64,000 nucleotides of DNA, from contig NZ_QTJR01000002.1 in the NCBI RefSeq assembly GCF_003382285.1, positions 372,001 to 436,000 on the forward strand, written 5' to 3'. Positions 1 to 7,979 of this stretch are shown here, in pieces. The position numbers and the translations under genes are program-made. Each line of letters opens with the position of its first letter. Position 1 is the first letter of the stretch. Below the pieces are notes generated by a model that searched no databases, was not told the DNA's origin, and worked only from the letters and a program-made list of their open reading frames with translations. The stretch comes from Lysobacter soli (GTDB lineage: Bacteria; Pseudomonadota; Gammaproteobacteria; Xanthomonadales; Xanthomonadaceae).

Positions 1-467
1 ACCGCGTTGGCAGCCATCGGATCCATGGTGAAGACGCTGCGCGACCAGTCGCCCGACGCGCCGATGCGGCGCATCTGCTTCTCGATGGTGTCGCCGGACT
101 GCTGCTTCCACTCCCAGACCTTGGCGATGAAGCCGTCGCGACCGAGCGAGTCGCGCGTCTCGCCCGCGCCTTCGGCGGCGAGGTTGCGCGAGACCACCAT
201 TTCCGTCGCGATGCCCGCGTGGTCGGTGCCCATCTGCCACAGCGTGTCGTAGCCGCGCATGCGGTGGTAGCGGATCAGCGCGTCCATCAGCGTGTGCTGG
301 AACGCGTGGCCCATGTGCAGCGTGCCGGTGACGTTCGGCGGCGGCAGCAGGATCGAATACGGCTCGCCTTCGCCGCGCGGCTGGAATACGCCGCTGGATT
401 CCCACTCCTGGTAGAGGCGGGTTTCGAACTGCTTGGGATCGTAGGAGGAGGCGAGGGTGTGGGTCAT
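1..467 (-). CDS. valS: Valine--tRNA ligase, N-terminal part (cut by window edge)
   Basis: Class I aminoacyl-tRNA synthetase that charges tRNA-Val in the cytoplasm. Only the first ~155 codons are present; the gene continues leftward out of the window. Translation from the ATG at 467-465 begins [20 protein letters not shown], followed by [13 protein letters not shown], the HIGH-type ATP-binding signature in ValS context, then [13 protein letters not shown], typical of the ValS catalytic domain. It is the last gene of the leftward series pepA-holC-valS, an order common in gammaproteobacteria. It is separated from holC by a palindromic repeat, so some transcript attenuation between the two is possible. 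The identity is secure; the KMSKS half and editing domain cannot be checked here. Confidence 0.95.
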   Translation of the reverse strand, partial: MTHTLASSYDPKQFETRLYQEWESSGVFQPRGEGEPYSILLPPPNVTGTLHMGHAFQHTLMDALIRYHRMRGYDTLWQMGTDHAGIATEMVVSRNLAAEGAGETRDSLGRDGFIAKVWEWKQQSGDTIEKQMRRIGASGDWSRSVFTMDPMAANA

Positions 468-487
468 GACGTCTTGATCGAGTGGTT

Positions 488-586
488 ACCCCTCTCCCGC
501 TTGCGGAAGAGGGTCGGGGTGAGGGCGGCAGCGACGGCTGCCCTCATCCGCCCTTGGGGCACCTTCTCCCGCAAGCGGGAGAAGGG
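488..586. repeat. ~98-bp composite palindromic (REP-like) element, copy 1
   Basis: Two inverted repeats built on CTCCCGC/GCGGGAG (near 490-513 and 561-585) flank a GAGGGC/GCCCTC core. The reverse complement matches the element at 34551-34650 over nearly its whole length. It begins just beyond the holC stop codon and fills the holC-valS gap. It probably acts as an mRNA 3'-end or attenuation structure; that role is inferred. Confidence 0.75.
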
Positions 587-588
587 AA

Positions 589-1011
589 TCACATGTCGTA
601 CTTCTTCAGTTCCAGCCCGCGCGACTGGTACTGCTTCCAGCGCTCGCGCAGCGGGCCGCGCGCGCTGTCGTCGGCCGGTACGACTTCCAGCACGCGGTCG
701 AAGGTGCCGTTGACCGGCTCGTCGCGCAGGTTGATCACCAGCGCGCGCATCGGCGTGTCGGCCTCCGGCGTGGCGATGAGGACCGGCGTGAGCTCGTCCT
801 CCTCGTCTCCGGCGAGCTGGTGCGGGATGTACGCGTCGGCGTCGAACTCCCACAGCAGTTCGTCCAGGCGCTGCGCCTGTTCGTCGTCGCGCGCCAGCAC
901 CAGGGTCCACAGGTTGGCGTCGTGCGCCTTGCGCGCCAGTTCGCACACCAGCAGGAGCGGTTCCTCGCGGAACCGGTCCTTCTGGATCAGGTAGAAATCG
1001 GCGCGTGCCAC
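589..1011 (-). CDS. holC: DNA polymerase III chi subunit
   Basis: HolC is the chi subunit of the replicative polymerase clamp loader; it links the gamma complex to single-strand DNA-binding protein. The 140-residue product opens MARADFYLI and contains the chi-family features LLVCELARKA and a C-terminal DRVLEVVPADD...RERWKQYQSRG stretch, at the usual family length (~140-150). The start is GTG at 1011-1009, four bases after the pepA stop, so translation is probably coupled to pepA. The pepA-holC-valS order supports the call. Confidence 0.93.
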   Translation of the reverse strand: MARADFYLIQKDRFREEPLLLVCELARKAHDANLWTLVLARDDEQAQRLDELLWEFDADAYIPHQLAGDEEDELTPVLIATPEADTPMRALVINLRDEPVNGTFDRVLEVVPADDSARGPLRERWKQYQSRGLELKKYDM

Positions 1012-1015
1012 GCGG

Positions 1016-2491
1016 TCAGGCCGCGCGGTCCAGCAGCCACTGGCTCAGCAGGCCGACCGGGCGGCCGGTCGCCATGCCGCGCTTGCCTTCGTCCGACGCC
1101 GAGCCGGCGATGTCCAGATGCGCCCAGCGCTGTCCCTCGGCGAAGCGCGCCAGGAAACAGCCGGCGGTGATCGCGCCGGCCCAGCGGCCGCCGATGTTGT
1201 AGACGTCGGCAAAGCTGGATTCCAGCAGGGTCTGGTATTCGTCCCACAGCGGCAGGCGCCATGCGCGGTCGAACACGTTCTCGCCGGCGTCCAGCAGTTC
1301 GTTCGCCAGATCGTCGTGCTTGCTCATCAGGCCCGAGGCGAACTTGCCCAGCGCGACCATGCACGCGCCGGTCAGCGTGGCCACGTCGACCAGCGCCTGC
1401 GGTTCGAAACGCTGCGCGTAGGTCAGCGCATCGCACAGGATCAGGCGGCCTTCGGCGTCGGTGTTGCCCACTTCGATCGTCTTGCCGGACATGCTGGTGA
1501 GCACGTCGGACGGGCGGTACGCATCGGCGTCGGGCATGTTTTCCACGGCCGGCACGACCACGACGAGGTTGATCGGCAGCTGCATGCCCACCGCGGCGAC
1601 GAAGGTGCCCATGACGGTGGCGCCACCGCACATGTCGTACTTCATCTCCTCGATGCCGCCCTGCGTCTTCAGGTTGATGCCGCCGGTATCGAAGGTGATG
1701 CCCTTGCCGACGAGCACGTAGGGCTTGGCATCGCCGGCGCCCGTGTACTTGAGCACGATGAGCTTGGGCGGGTTGGCCGAGCCGCGGCCGACGGCCAGCA
1801 GCGAGCCCATGCCCAGTTCCTGCATCTGCGCGACGTCGAGCACCTCGCAGGAGGCGGTCGGGAAGCGGCCGGCGAATTCCTGCGCCTGCTGCGCGAGGTA
1901 AGCCGGGTTGCAGATGTTCGGCGGCAGGTTGCCCAGCTCGCGCGAGAACTGCACGCCGGCGGCGATCGCCTGGCCCTGCGCGAGCGCGACGGCGTCGTCG
2001 CCGAGCACCGACAGCGCGCGCAGGCCCGGTTCGTCCTTCTTGCGCGAGGTGCCCAGCGTGGCGGTGTAGCGGTAGCAGGCGTGGTCGGCGGCGATGATCG
2101 CCTGGCGGATGTTCCAGGCCTTGTCGCGGCCGGCGACGTCGAGTTCGGACAGCGTGAACAGCGCCGTCGAGACCGGACCGCTCTTCAGCGTGCGTGCGGC
2201 ATCGCCGACGGCCTTGAGGTACTGCGGCACGCCGAACTTGCCGGCCTCGCCCAGGCCGATCACCAGCACGCGCGGCGCGGCCACGCCCGGCAGGTCGTGC
2301 AGCAGCGCGGTCTTGCCGGTCTTGCCGCTGGCATCGCCGCGCTCGAGCAGCGCGCGGATGCGGCCGTTGCTGGCTTCATCCAGGGCCTTGGCGGCCGGCG
2401 TCAGGCTGTTGTCGGCGAAGGCACCAACGACGATGCAATCGGTGTGGGCGGCGTCGGGCGCGTCGCGGTTCAGGTCGAATTCGAGGGCCAT
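1016..2491 (-). CDS. pepA: Leucyl aminopeptidase (cytosol aminopeptidase, M17)
   Basis: M17 metallopeptidase that removes N-terminal residues from peptides. In E. coli the same protein is also a DNA-binding accessory factor for Xer recombination. I chose the ATG at 2491-2489 ([14 protein letters not shown]), giving 491 residues; a longer in-frame extension exists but looks like promoter DNA. The two-metal catalytic motifs are visible: [15 protein letters not shown] (about 258-272) and NTDAEGRL (about 340-347). It is transcribed divergently from lptF and followed by holC after four bases. That xerD lies 3 kb away is a coincidence worth noting but not evidence of a link. Confidence 0.95.
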   Translation of the reverse strand: MALEFDLNRDAPDAAHTDCIVVGAFADNSLTPAAKALDEASNGRIRALLERGDASGKTGKTALLHDLPGVAAPRVLVIGLGEAGKFGVPQYLKAVGDAARTLKSGPVSTALFTLSELDVAGRDKAWNIRQAIIAADHACYRYTATLGTSRKKDEPGLRALSVLGDDAVALAQGQAIAAGVQFSRELGNLPPNICNPAYLAQQAQEFAGRFPTASCEVLDVAQMQELGMGSLLAVGRGSANPPKLIVLKYTGAGDAKPYVLVGKGITFDTGGINLKTQGGIEEMKYDMCGGATVMGTFVAAVGMQLPINLVVVVPAVENMPDADAYRPSDVLTSMSGKTIEVGNTDAEGRLILCDALTYAQRFEPQALVDVATLTGACMVALGKFASGLMSKHDDLANELLDAGENVFDRAWRLPLWDEYQTLLESSFADVYNIGGRWAGAITAGCFLARFAEGQRWAHLDIAGSASDEGKRGMATGRPVGLLSQWLLDRAA

Positions 2492-2831
2492 CCAACAGAT
2501 TCCGGGCAGATAAGAAGAGGCAACTTCGTACGGGAGTTCCGTACGGAGTACGACAGTTCCGTACAATTGGGCGGTGAGGGGGATCCGATCCCGGGCCGCG
2601 CATCGCGCTGCCGCCTCACGCCCTCGGACGAACCTCCGATTCTAGCAGGCCGGCCACACCCGGCCCGCGGAACGGGAGCCGGTGGCGACGGTCGAGGCGG
2701 CGATGACGGACGCGGCGGGTGCCAGGGCCCACGCGTGACGTCCTCGCGCCGCATGCGTCCGCCGCTGTTTCACGCGGGTCCGTCCAGACTGGCCCGTCCT
2801 TCCCCCGAAACGCCCAGGTTCCAACGACACG
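2492..2831. other. Divergent pepA / lptF intergenic region
   Basis: 340 bases with no convincing gene, holding the promoters of both divergent operons. Within 2524-2565 the sequence GTACGGAA and its inverse recur (CGTACGGGAGTTCCGTACGG, then GTACGACAGTTCCGTAC), an operator-like cluster just upstream of the pepA start. An extended -10 facing pepA lies at 2639-2647. I could not find a convincing -35/-10 pair for lptF. Confidence 0.5.
2639..2647 (-). promoter_or_regulatory. Candidate extended -10 promoter for pepA
   Basis: Read on the minus strand the bases are TGCTAGAAT, a TGn-extended -10 with five of six matches to TATAAT. No good -35 is present, as is usual for extended -10 promoters. It would give a leader of about 140 nt before the pepA start. 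The identical nonamer occurs ahead of the FMN riboswitch. Confidence 0.4.
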
Positions 2832-3935
2832 ATGCCCAAGCTGGACCGCTACCTCATCAGCGAATTCGCGCTGGCCATCCTCGCCACGCTGATCGTCCTG
2901 CTGATCGTCACCGTCGGCGGCGCCTTCACCGACGTCCTGCAGGACATCGCCCGCGGCCGCGTTCCGGCGGGGCTGATGCTGGCCCAGCTGGGGCTGGTGC
3001 TGCTGAAGTGGCTTCCGCTGATCCTGCCGCTGGCGCTGATGCTGGGCCTGATGATGGCCGTGGGCCGGCTGTACCGCGATTCGGAAATGCCGGTGATCGC
3101 CTCGATCGGCGTCGGCCCGCGCCGGATGCTCAGGCCGCTGCTGCTGGTCGTGGGCCCGCTGGTGGCGGTCGTCGCCGCCTGTTCGCTCTGGCTGGGACCG
3201 TGGGCCGACCGCGTCTCCAAGCAGATGATCAACGATGCCAATCGCAGTCTGGTCATGGCCGGGCTGGAACCGGGCTCGTTCACAGGCATCCCAGGCAGCA
3301 CCGGGGTGATCTACGTCTCGAACATGTCAAAGGACGGCAGCGGCCTGGAAAAAGTCTTCATCTATCGCGACGACGGCAACGGGTTGATGGACGTCGTCAC
3401 GGCCAACGACGGCAAGCTCACCGTCGATGAAGCCGGCCATCGTTACCTCACGCTCAACAAGGGTTTCCAGATCGAAGGCCGCACGAACGGTGCCAAGGAT
3501 TTCCGCCTGATGCGCTATGCGCGCAACGAAATCCTGCTGCCGGCGAACGACGAGCGTTTCGATCCGGACGCGCCGGAAATGCAGTCCACCCGGGCGCTGC
3601 TCGGCGACTACAGCCGAGAGGCGCGCGCGCAACTGCATTACCGTATCGCGCCGCCGCTGCTGGCGCTGGCATTCGGGCTCATGGCCGTGCCGTTGGCGCG
3701 GAGCATGCCGCGACAGGCGCGTTACGGCCGCATCCTGATCGGTTTCCTCGCCTACCTGATCGGGCAGAACCTGATGACCGCCGGCCGCGGCTGGCTCGAG
3801 GACGGCAAGATCGCCACCGGGCTCGGCCTGTGGTGGCTGATCGTGCCCATCATGGCGATCGCGCTCTGGCTGTACTTCACCGACGGCCGGCTCGGCAGGC
3901 GCAAGGCGAAGGCCGCTGACGGAGCGCGCGCATGA
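2832..3935 (+). CDS. lptF: LPS export ABC transporter permease LptF
   Basis: LptF is one of two inner-membrane permeases of the LptB2FG transporter that extracts lipopolysaccharide from the inner membrane. The 367-residue protein starts MPKLDRYLISEFALAIL and shows the family plan: three N-terminal membrane segments in the first ~110 residues, a periplasmic beta-jellyroll (about 120-260), and three C-terminal segments beginning near LHYRIAPPLLALAFGLMAVPLARS. Length is normal for the family (~360). The ATG of lptG overlaps its stop by four bases. Divergent placement from pepA matches E. coli and Pseudomonas. Confidence 0.95.
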   Translation: MPKLDRYLISEFALAILATLIVLLIVTVGGAFTDVLQDIARGRVPAGLMLAQLGLVLLKWLPLILPLALMLGLMMAVGRLYRDSEMPVIASIGVGPRRMLRPLLLVVGPLVAVVAACSLWLGPWADRVSKQMINDANRSLVMAGLEPGSFTGIPGSTGVIYVSNMSKDGSGLEKVFIYRDDGNGLMDVVTANDGKLTVDEAGHRYLTLNKGFQIEGRTNGAKDFRLMRYARNEILLPANDERFDPDAPEMQSTRALLGDYSREARAQLHYRIAPPLLALAFGLMAVPLARSMPRQARYGRILIGFLAYLIGQNLMTAGRGWLEDGKIATGLGLWWLIVPIMAIALWLYFTDGRLGRRKAKAADGARA

Positions 3936-5032
3936 AGCCGTTCCCGAAGATCCATGACATCTATGTCGGCCGCATCGTGCTCGGCACAGTAGCGTTGACT
4001 TGGGCGGTGCTCGCCGGTCTGGACGTGATGCTCGGGCTGGTCAGCGAATTCGGCGATATCGGCAAGGGCAAGTACGGCATTTCCGAAGCGTTCGTCTACA
4101 TGGCGCTCAGCATCCCGCGACGCCTGTACTACCTGTTTCCCTATGCAGCGGTGATCGGTTCGCTGATGGCGCTGGGCCAGCTCGCGGCCACGTCCGAACT
4201 GACCGCGCTGCGCGCGCTGGGCCTTTCGCGCCGACGCCTCGGCCTGGCGGTCGCCGGCGCGCTGACACTGATGACGGCGTTGATGGTCGTCAACGGCGAG
4301 AGCGTCGCGCCGTGGACGCAACAGCGCGCCGATGCGCTGAAGTCGGGCGCCAAGTCGGGCAATACGGTGGTGGCGCAATACACCGGCCTGTGGGCGCGCG
4401 AGGGCGAGACGATCCTGAGCGCGAGCGGCGGGCAGGAGCGCGAGCGCGATGGCGAGCGCTTCCTCGAACTCAATGGCGTCAACCTGTTCGAGTTCGCGCC
4501 CGACGGTCGCCTGAAATCGCTCGCGCATGCGCGCGTCGCCGAGCACCGCCCAGGCGGCTGGTTGCTGCGGGACGTGACGCGGAACCACTTCGAGGAACGC
4601 TCGGTCCGGCAGGAGAAGGTGGCCGAAGAGCGCTGGAAATCGCAGCTCGACGCAGCGGCGCTGGCGTCCGGCACCGAACGCCCGCGTTATCTGTCGGCAG
4701 CGGATCTTCGCAGCGCGATCGAGTATCGCAAGCGCAACGACCTCGACGCGGCGGAGTTCGAGGAGCACTACTGGGGCCGCTGGTTCTACCCGATCAACGT
4801 GCTCGCACTGTGCCTGGCGGCGGTGCCCTTCGCCTTCGGCACGCTGCGCAGCGGCGGCATGGGCAAGCGGCTGTTCATCGGCATCGTCTTCGCGCTGGGC
4901 TTCTGGTTGCTGCAGACGCAGTTCGTGAAGCTCGCGACGGTGTACAAGTTCGACTACCGCATCGCCTACCTGCTCCCGACGATGATCATGCTGGGCGTGT
5001 CCAGCTTCCTCTTCAGGAGGAGGAGTGGGTGA
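3932..5032 (+). CDS. lptG: LPS export ABC transporter permease LptG
   Basis: Partner permease of LptF in the lipopolysaccharide transporter. The 366-residue product has N-terminal membrane segments (TVALTWAVLAGLDVMLGLV and following), a periplasmic domain, and C-terminal segments around YPINVLALCLAAVPFAFGTLR. It starts with an ATG overlapping the lptF stop (ATGA), so the two are translationally coupled, as expected for a 1:1 complex. The stop codon TGA at 5030-5032 lies inside the first bases of an 83-bp repeat that is also found at the xerD stop, so the last codons were probably shaped by insertion of that element. Confidence 0.95.
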   Translation: MKPFPKIHDIYVGRIVLGTVALTWAVLAGLDVMLGLVSEFGDIGKGKYGISEAFVYMALSIPRRLYYLFPYAAVIGSLMALGQLAATSELTALRALGLSRRRLGLAVAGALTLMTALMVVNGESVAPWTQQRADALKSGAKSGNTVVAQYTGLWAREGETILSASGGQERERDGERFLELNGVNLFEFAPDGRLKSLAHARVAEHRPGGWLLRDVTRNHFEERSVRQEKVAEERWKSQLDAAALASGTERPRYLSAADLRSAIEYRKRNDLDAAEFEEHYWGRWFYPINVLALCLAAVPFAFGTLRSGGMGKRLFIGIVFALGFWLLQTQFVKLATVYKFDYRIAYLLPTMIMLGVSSFLFRRRSG

Positions 5033-5109
5033 GCGGCCGTGCTTGCGCGCCACTGGCGCGCGCGGCCGCGAACGCCCGGCCATGGATGGTCGGGCAGGGC
5101 GATCCGAAG
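5027..5109 (+). repeat. 83-bp two-hairpin repeat, copy 1 (at lptG stop)
   Basis: Nearly identical (three differences over 83 bases) to 6671-6753. The first half folds as a long stem of GCGGCCG...GCGCGCC against GGCGCGC...CGGCCGC; the second half is an imperfect palindrome around GGCCATGGATGG. Both copies begin with GGGTGAGCGGCC, the TGA being the stop codon of the upstream gene. A fragment of the second half recurs at 5124-5143. Confidence 0.85.
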
Positions 5110-5123
5110 TCCAGCACGTAACG

Positions 5124-5143
5124 CCATGGATGGCCGCGGCAAC
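5124..5143 (+). repeat. Partial copy of the 83-bp repeat's second hairpin
   Basis: The sequence CGCCATGGATGGCCGCGG lies 15 bases beyond the full copy and resembles its CCATGGATGG palindrome. It falls in the gap between the convergent genes lptG and the RDD protein. The remaining bases up to 5225 show nothing recognisable. Confidence 0.45.
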
Positions 5144-5225
5144 CTGATGGAAGCCGGGCTTCTGCTGTTGCTTAGGCTGTTGTTGCCGCCGAGGTCGTGG
5201 TCGCCGTCCCGTCCTGACGACCGCC

Positions 5226-5693
5226 CTACCGCCGAGCCAACCGCACCATCCGGGTCCCACTCGCCCGGTCGTGCCACGTAAGCCGTTCGCGATCCACCCA
5301 CGCCCACCAGAATCCCAATCCGCCGAACAGCAGCGACACGCTGCCCACCGCGAACCGGATCACCAGCGCACGAAGCACCGGCGCGGAAACGCCATCGTCG
5401 GCAACGACCTTCAACCGCCACGGCCGCATGCCCAGCGTCTGGCCGCCGCGCCGCCAGCTCAGCAGCGCATAGGCGCCTGTGATGAGCCAGCACACCAGCC
5501 ACAACACCCACTGCAACGCGCTGAAGGGCGCGATGTTCTCGCGACTCGCGTGCCCGCTCATCGTGAAGCCGACGGTGAACACGAGCGAGGCCACCATCCA
5601 CATCGCGATCACCGGCCACATGTCGTAGACGAGGGCGAGCACGCGCCAGCCGATGAGCGCGGAAGGTCGGGACGATGCGGGTGTCGATGCCAT
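5226..5693 (-). CDS. RDD family membrane protein
   Basis: A 155-residue protein of the RDD family, integral membrane proteins of largely unknown function, some linked to ion transport. Starting at the ATG 5693-5691 (MASTPASSRPSALIGWRVLALVYDMWPVIAMW), it shows the conserved Arg-Asp spacing of the first helix (GWRVLALVYD), a second helix near LQWVLWLVCWLITGAYALLSWR, the GQTLGMRPWRLKVV motif common to RDD proteins, and a last helix near VGSVSLLFGGLGFWWAW. It is divergent from xerD with only 29 bases between starts and convergent with lptG. The family call is firm; function is unknown. Confidence 0.85.
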   Translation of the reverse strand: MASTPASSRPSALIGWRVLALVYDMWPVIAMWMVASLVFTVGFTMSGHASRENIAPFSALQWVLWLVCWLITGAYALLSWRRGGQTLGMRPWRLKVVADDGVSAPVLRALVIRFAVGSVSLLFGGLGFWWAWVDRERLTWHDRASGTRMVRLARR

Positions 5694-5722
5694 CGCATCA
5701 GGATAGCCGCTAAGCTGCGGCG

Positions 5723-6676
5723 ATGACCGCACGCACGCCCGCGCAACGCCGTTCCATCGCCATGGCGTTGCCGCCGCTGCCCGACGCGGATGCCGCGCTG
5801 ATCGGCCGCTTCCTCGACGCGATCTGGGCCGAAAACGGCCTCGCGCAACCCACGCTCGACAGCTACCGTCGCGACCTCGAACTGCTCGCCCGGTATCGCA
5901 GCGATCGCAAGGCCGGCCTGGCGGATGCCGATCGCGCCGCGTTGTTCGATTACCTGGCTTGGCGCTCGCAACAGGGGTATTCGCCGCGAAGCAACGCGCG
6001 CCTGCTGTCGGCATTGCGCGCGTTCTACGCGTGGCTGGTGCGACGTGGCGAGCGCACGGACGATCCGACCGCGTTGCTGGATCCGCCGAAGCTGCCGCGT
6101 TCGTTGCCCAAGGCGCTCGCCGAAAGCCAGATCGAGGCATTGCTCGCCGCGCCGGACATCGCCACGTCGCTCGGCCTTCGCGATCGCGCGATGCTCGAAC
6201 TGATGTACGCCGCCGGCCTCCGCGTGAGCGAACTGGTCAACCTGCCCGCCACCGCCGTGAACCTGCGACAGGGCGCGCTGCGCGTGATGGGCAAGGGCAG
6301 CAAGGAGCGTCTGGTGCCGCTGGGCGAGGAAGCGCAGCACTGGCTGGAACGGTATATCGCGCAGTCGCGCCCGCAGCTCGCCGGAAAGCGCGCGCTCGCG
6401 CCGCTCTTCCTGTCGGCCAATGGCGAAGCGCCGACGCGCCAGCAGTTCTGGCAACTGGTGAAGAAATACGCCGCAGTCGCCGGCATCGATCCCGACCGCA
6501 TCAGCCCGCACGGCCTACGCCACAGTTTCGCGACGCACCTGCTCAACCACGGCGCCGACCTGCGCGCCCTGCAGATGCTGCTGGGCCACAGCTCGCTGTC
6601 GACCACGCAGATCTACACGCTGGTGGCGCGCGAACAGCTGAAGCAACTCCACGCGAAACACCATCCACGAGGGTGA
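5723..6676 (+). CDS. xerD: Site-specific tyrosine recombinase XerD
   Basis: Tyrosine recombinase that, with XerC, resolves chromosome dimers at dif. The 317-residue protein carries the N-terminal SAM-like domain ([23 protein letters not shown]) and a C-terminal catalytic domain with the family residues: Arg in GLRVSELVN (about 166), Lys in KGSKER, HGLRH (263-267), and [13 protein letters not shown] ending in the nucleophilic Tyr (about 298). It is slightly longer than E. coli XerD (298); an internal ATG at 5762 would give 304 residues and leave more promoter space. XerD is preferred over XerC by overall resemblance and by dsbC following, a common xerD-dsbC order. Confidence 0.9.
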   Translation: MTARTPAQRRSIAMALPPLPDADAALIGRFLDAIWAENGLAQPTLDSYRRDLELLARYRSDRKAGLADADRAALFDYLAWRSQQGYSPRSNARLLSALRAFYAWLVRRGERTDDPTALLDPPKLPRSLPKALAESQIEALLAAPDIATSLGLRDRAMLELMYAAGLRVSELVNLPATAVNLRQGALRVMGKGSKERLVPLGEEAQHWLERYIAQSRPQLAGKRALAPLFLSANGEAPTRQQFWQLVKKYAAVAGIDPDRISPHGLRHSFATHLLNHGADLRALQMLLGHSSLSTTQIYTLVAREQLKQLHAKHHPRG

Positions 6677-6753
6677 GCGGCCGCGCTTGCGCGCCACTGG
6701 CGCGCGCGGCCGCGAACGCCCGGCCATGGATGGCCGGGCAGGGCGACCCGAAG
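6671..6753 (+). repeat. 83-bp two-hairpin repeat, copy 2 (at xerD stop)
   Basis: Second copy of the element at 5027-5109, same orientation, again starting so that its TGA is the stop codon of the upstream gene. The two imperfect hairpins are both preserved. It probably forms the 3' end of the xerD mRNA; no T-run follows, so a classical intrinsic terminator is not supported. The rest of 6754-6934 shows no recognisable gene. Confidence 0.85.
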
Positions 6754-6934
6754 CCCGCCACGTGCCGCCAGGGAGGGCATCCGTCGAACGACCGAATACG
6801 TGCTTGCGCGCACCCGCGACGGCCGGCCCAGACCGCTTGCGCCCGCCCGGGCCCGGCCACGAACCGCGACGTGAACGCCCTCCCAAACCTGAAACCCCAC
6901 CGGGACCAACGACACTCGCCGCTCCGGAGCCGCG

Positions 6935-6943
6935 TGCCACAAT
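6935..6943 (+). promoter_or_regulatory. Candidate extended -10 promoter for dsbC
   Basis: TGCCACAAT, a TGn element joined to CACAAT, lies 45 bases before the dsbC start in the 311-base xerD-dsbC gap. No -35 of note. Suggestive only. Confidence 0.3.
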
Positions 6944-6987
6944 CGGCCATTCCCCCTCGCGGCCCCGGCCGCCCGACAGGATTCCGA

Positions 6988-7842
6988 ATGAAGCGACTCG
7001 CCCTTGCCGTGCTCGGCGCCATCAGTCTTTCCGCCTGTGCGCAGGCGCCAGGTGGCAACACGGACCCGGTCCCGTCGGCGACGACCGCCACCGCCGCCAA
7101 GTCGGCCGCTGCCCCCAAGCCCGCCGCGGGTACCCCCGAGGCCCGCGCGATCGAGGCCGTCCGCGCGCTGAACCCGCAGGTCGAGGTCGAGCGCGTCGCA
7201 CCGGCGGCGATGCCCGGCTTCCGCGAGGCCATCGTCGCCGGCCAGGTCGTGTACGTCAGCGACGACGGCCGCTACCTGTTCCTGCCTGGTTCGGGCGGCG
7301 CGCTGTTCGACGTGGCCGCAAAGAAGAACCTCAGCGAGGACGCGATGGCCGGCCTGCGCAAGCAGCTGATCGCCACCATCCCGGCCAGCGAGCGCATCGT
7401 GTTCTCGCCGGCCAAGCCGAAGTACACCGTCACCGTCTTCACCGACGTGGAATGCGGCTACTGCCGCAAGCTGCACAGCCAGATCGCCGAATACAACCGC
7501 GAAGGCATCGCCATCGAGTACCTCGCCTTCCCGCGCATGGGCCTGGGCAGCGACGACTACCGCAAGATGGTCGCCGTCTGGTGCGCGCCGGACCGCCGCA
7601 AGGCGCTGACCGCCGCCAAGAGCGACCACGGCCCGACCAAGGCCGACTGCAAGACCAGCGTCAACCAGCAGTACGACGTCGGGCAGCGCGTCGGCCTGAC
7701 CGGCACGCCGATGATCGTGACGGCCGAGGGCGTGCAGGTCGGCGGTTACCTCCCGCCGGCCGCGCTGCGCGAGACGCTCGACAAGCTGGCCGCCGAACAC
7801 GCCCGCACCGCCTCGACGGTACCGGCCAAGCCGGGCACCTGA
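6988..7842 (+). CDS. dsbC: Thiol:disulfide interchange protein, DsbC family (lipoprotein)
   Basis: Periplasmic disulfide isomerase. The start is the ATG at 6988, giving 284 residues with a lipoprotein signal peptide ([19 protein letters not shown]; lipobox LSAC). A Pro/Ala/Thr-rich linker follows, then the DsbC dimerisation domain (about 60-130) and a thioredoxin fold with the redox motif CGYC (about 156-159), as in E. coli DsbC, and a cis-Pro loop TGTP. Unlike E. coli DsbC (236 residues, soluble) it appears membrane-anchored and has a longer linker. It follows xerD, the same order as in E. coli, and ends at an intrinsic terminator. Confidence 0.9.
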   Translation: MKRLALAVLGAISLSACAQAPGGNTDPVPSATTATAAKSAAAPKPAAGTPEARAIEAVRALNPQVEVERVAPAAMPGFREAIVAGQVVYVSDDGRYLFLPGSGGALFDVAAKKNLSEDAMAGLRKQLIATIPASERIVFSPAKPKYTVTVFTDVECGYCRKLHSQIAEYNREGIAIEYLAFPRMGLGSDDYRKMVAVWCAPDRRKALTAAKSDHGPTKADCKTSVNQQYDVGQRVGLTGTPMIVTAEGVQVGGYLPPAALRETLDKLAAEHARTASTVPAKPGT

Positions 7843-7860
7843 GTCGCCTGACCGTCGCTC

Positions 7861-7892
7861 CGACGCCGCCTGATGGGCGGCGTCGGCATTTT
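7861..7892 (+). terminator. Intrinsic terminator after dsbC
   Basis: A perfect 10-bp stem, CGACGCCGCC with GGCGGCGTCG, and a 5-base loop, followed by GCATTTT. It lies 19 bases past the dsbC stop. Confidence 0.75.
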
Positions 7893-7942
7893 GGGGCCTC
7901 GAGTAGGCCGGTTCCCGGCGGGCGGGCCGGGGAGCGCTTGGG

Positions 7943-7948
7943 TACAAT
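7943..7948 (+). promoter_or_regulatory. Candidate -10 element for purL
   Basis: TACAAT, five of six matches to the -10 consensus, lies 31 bases before the chosen purL start and after the dsbC terminator. Transcription would begin near 7955, which argues against the upstream ATG at 7947 as the translation start. No clear -35. Confidence 0.35.
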
Positions 7949-7979
7949 GTCGGGCCCGACGTTGCACGGTTCCCCGGAC

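Noticed and set aside
7947-7979. Upstream ATG as the purL start
   Set aside because: It overlaps the likely -10 element and adds residues not found in PurL proteins; ATG 7980 matches the family start.
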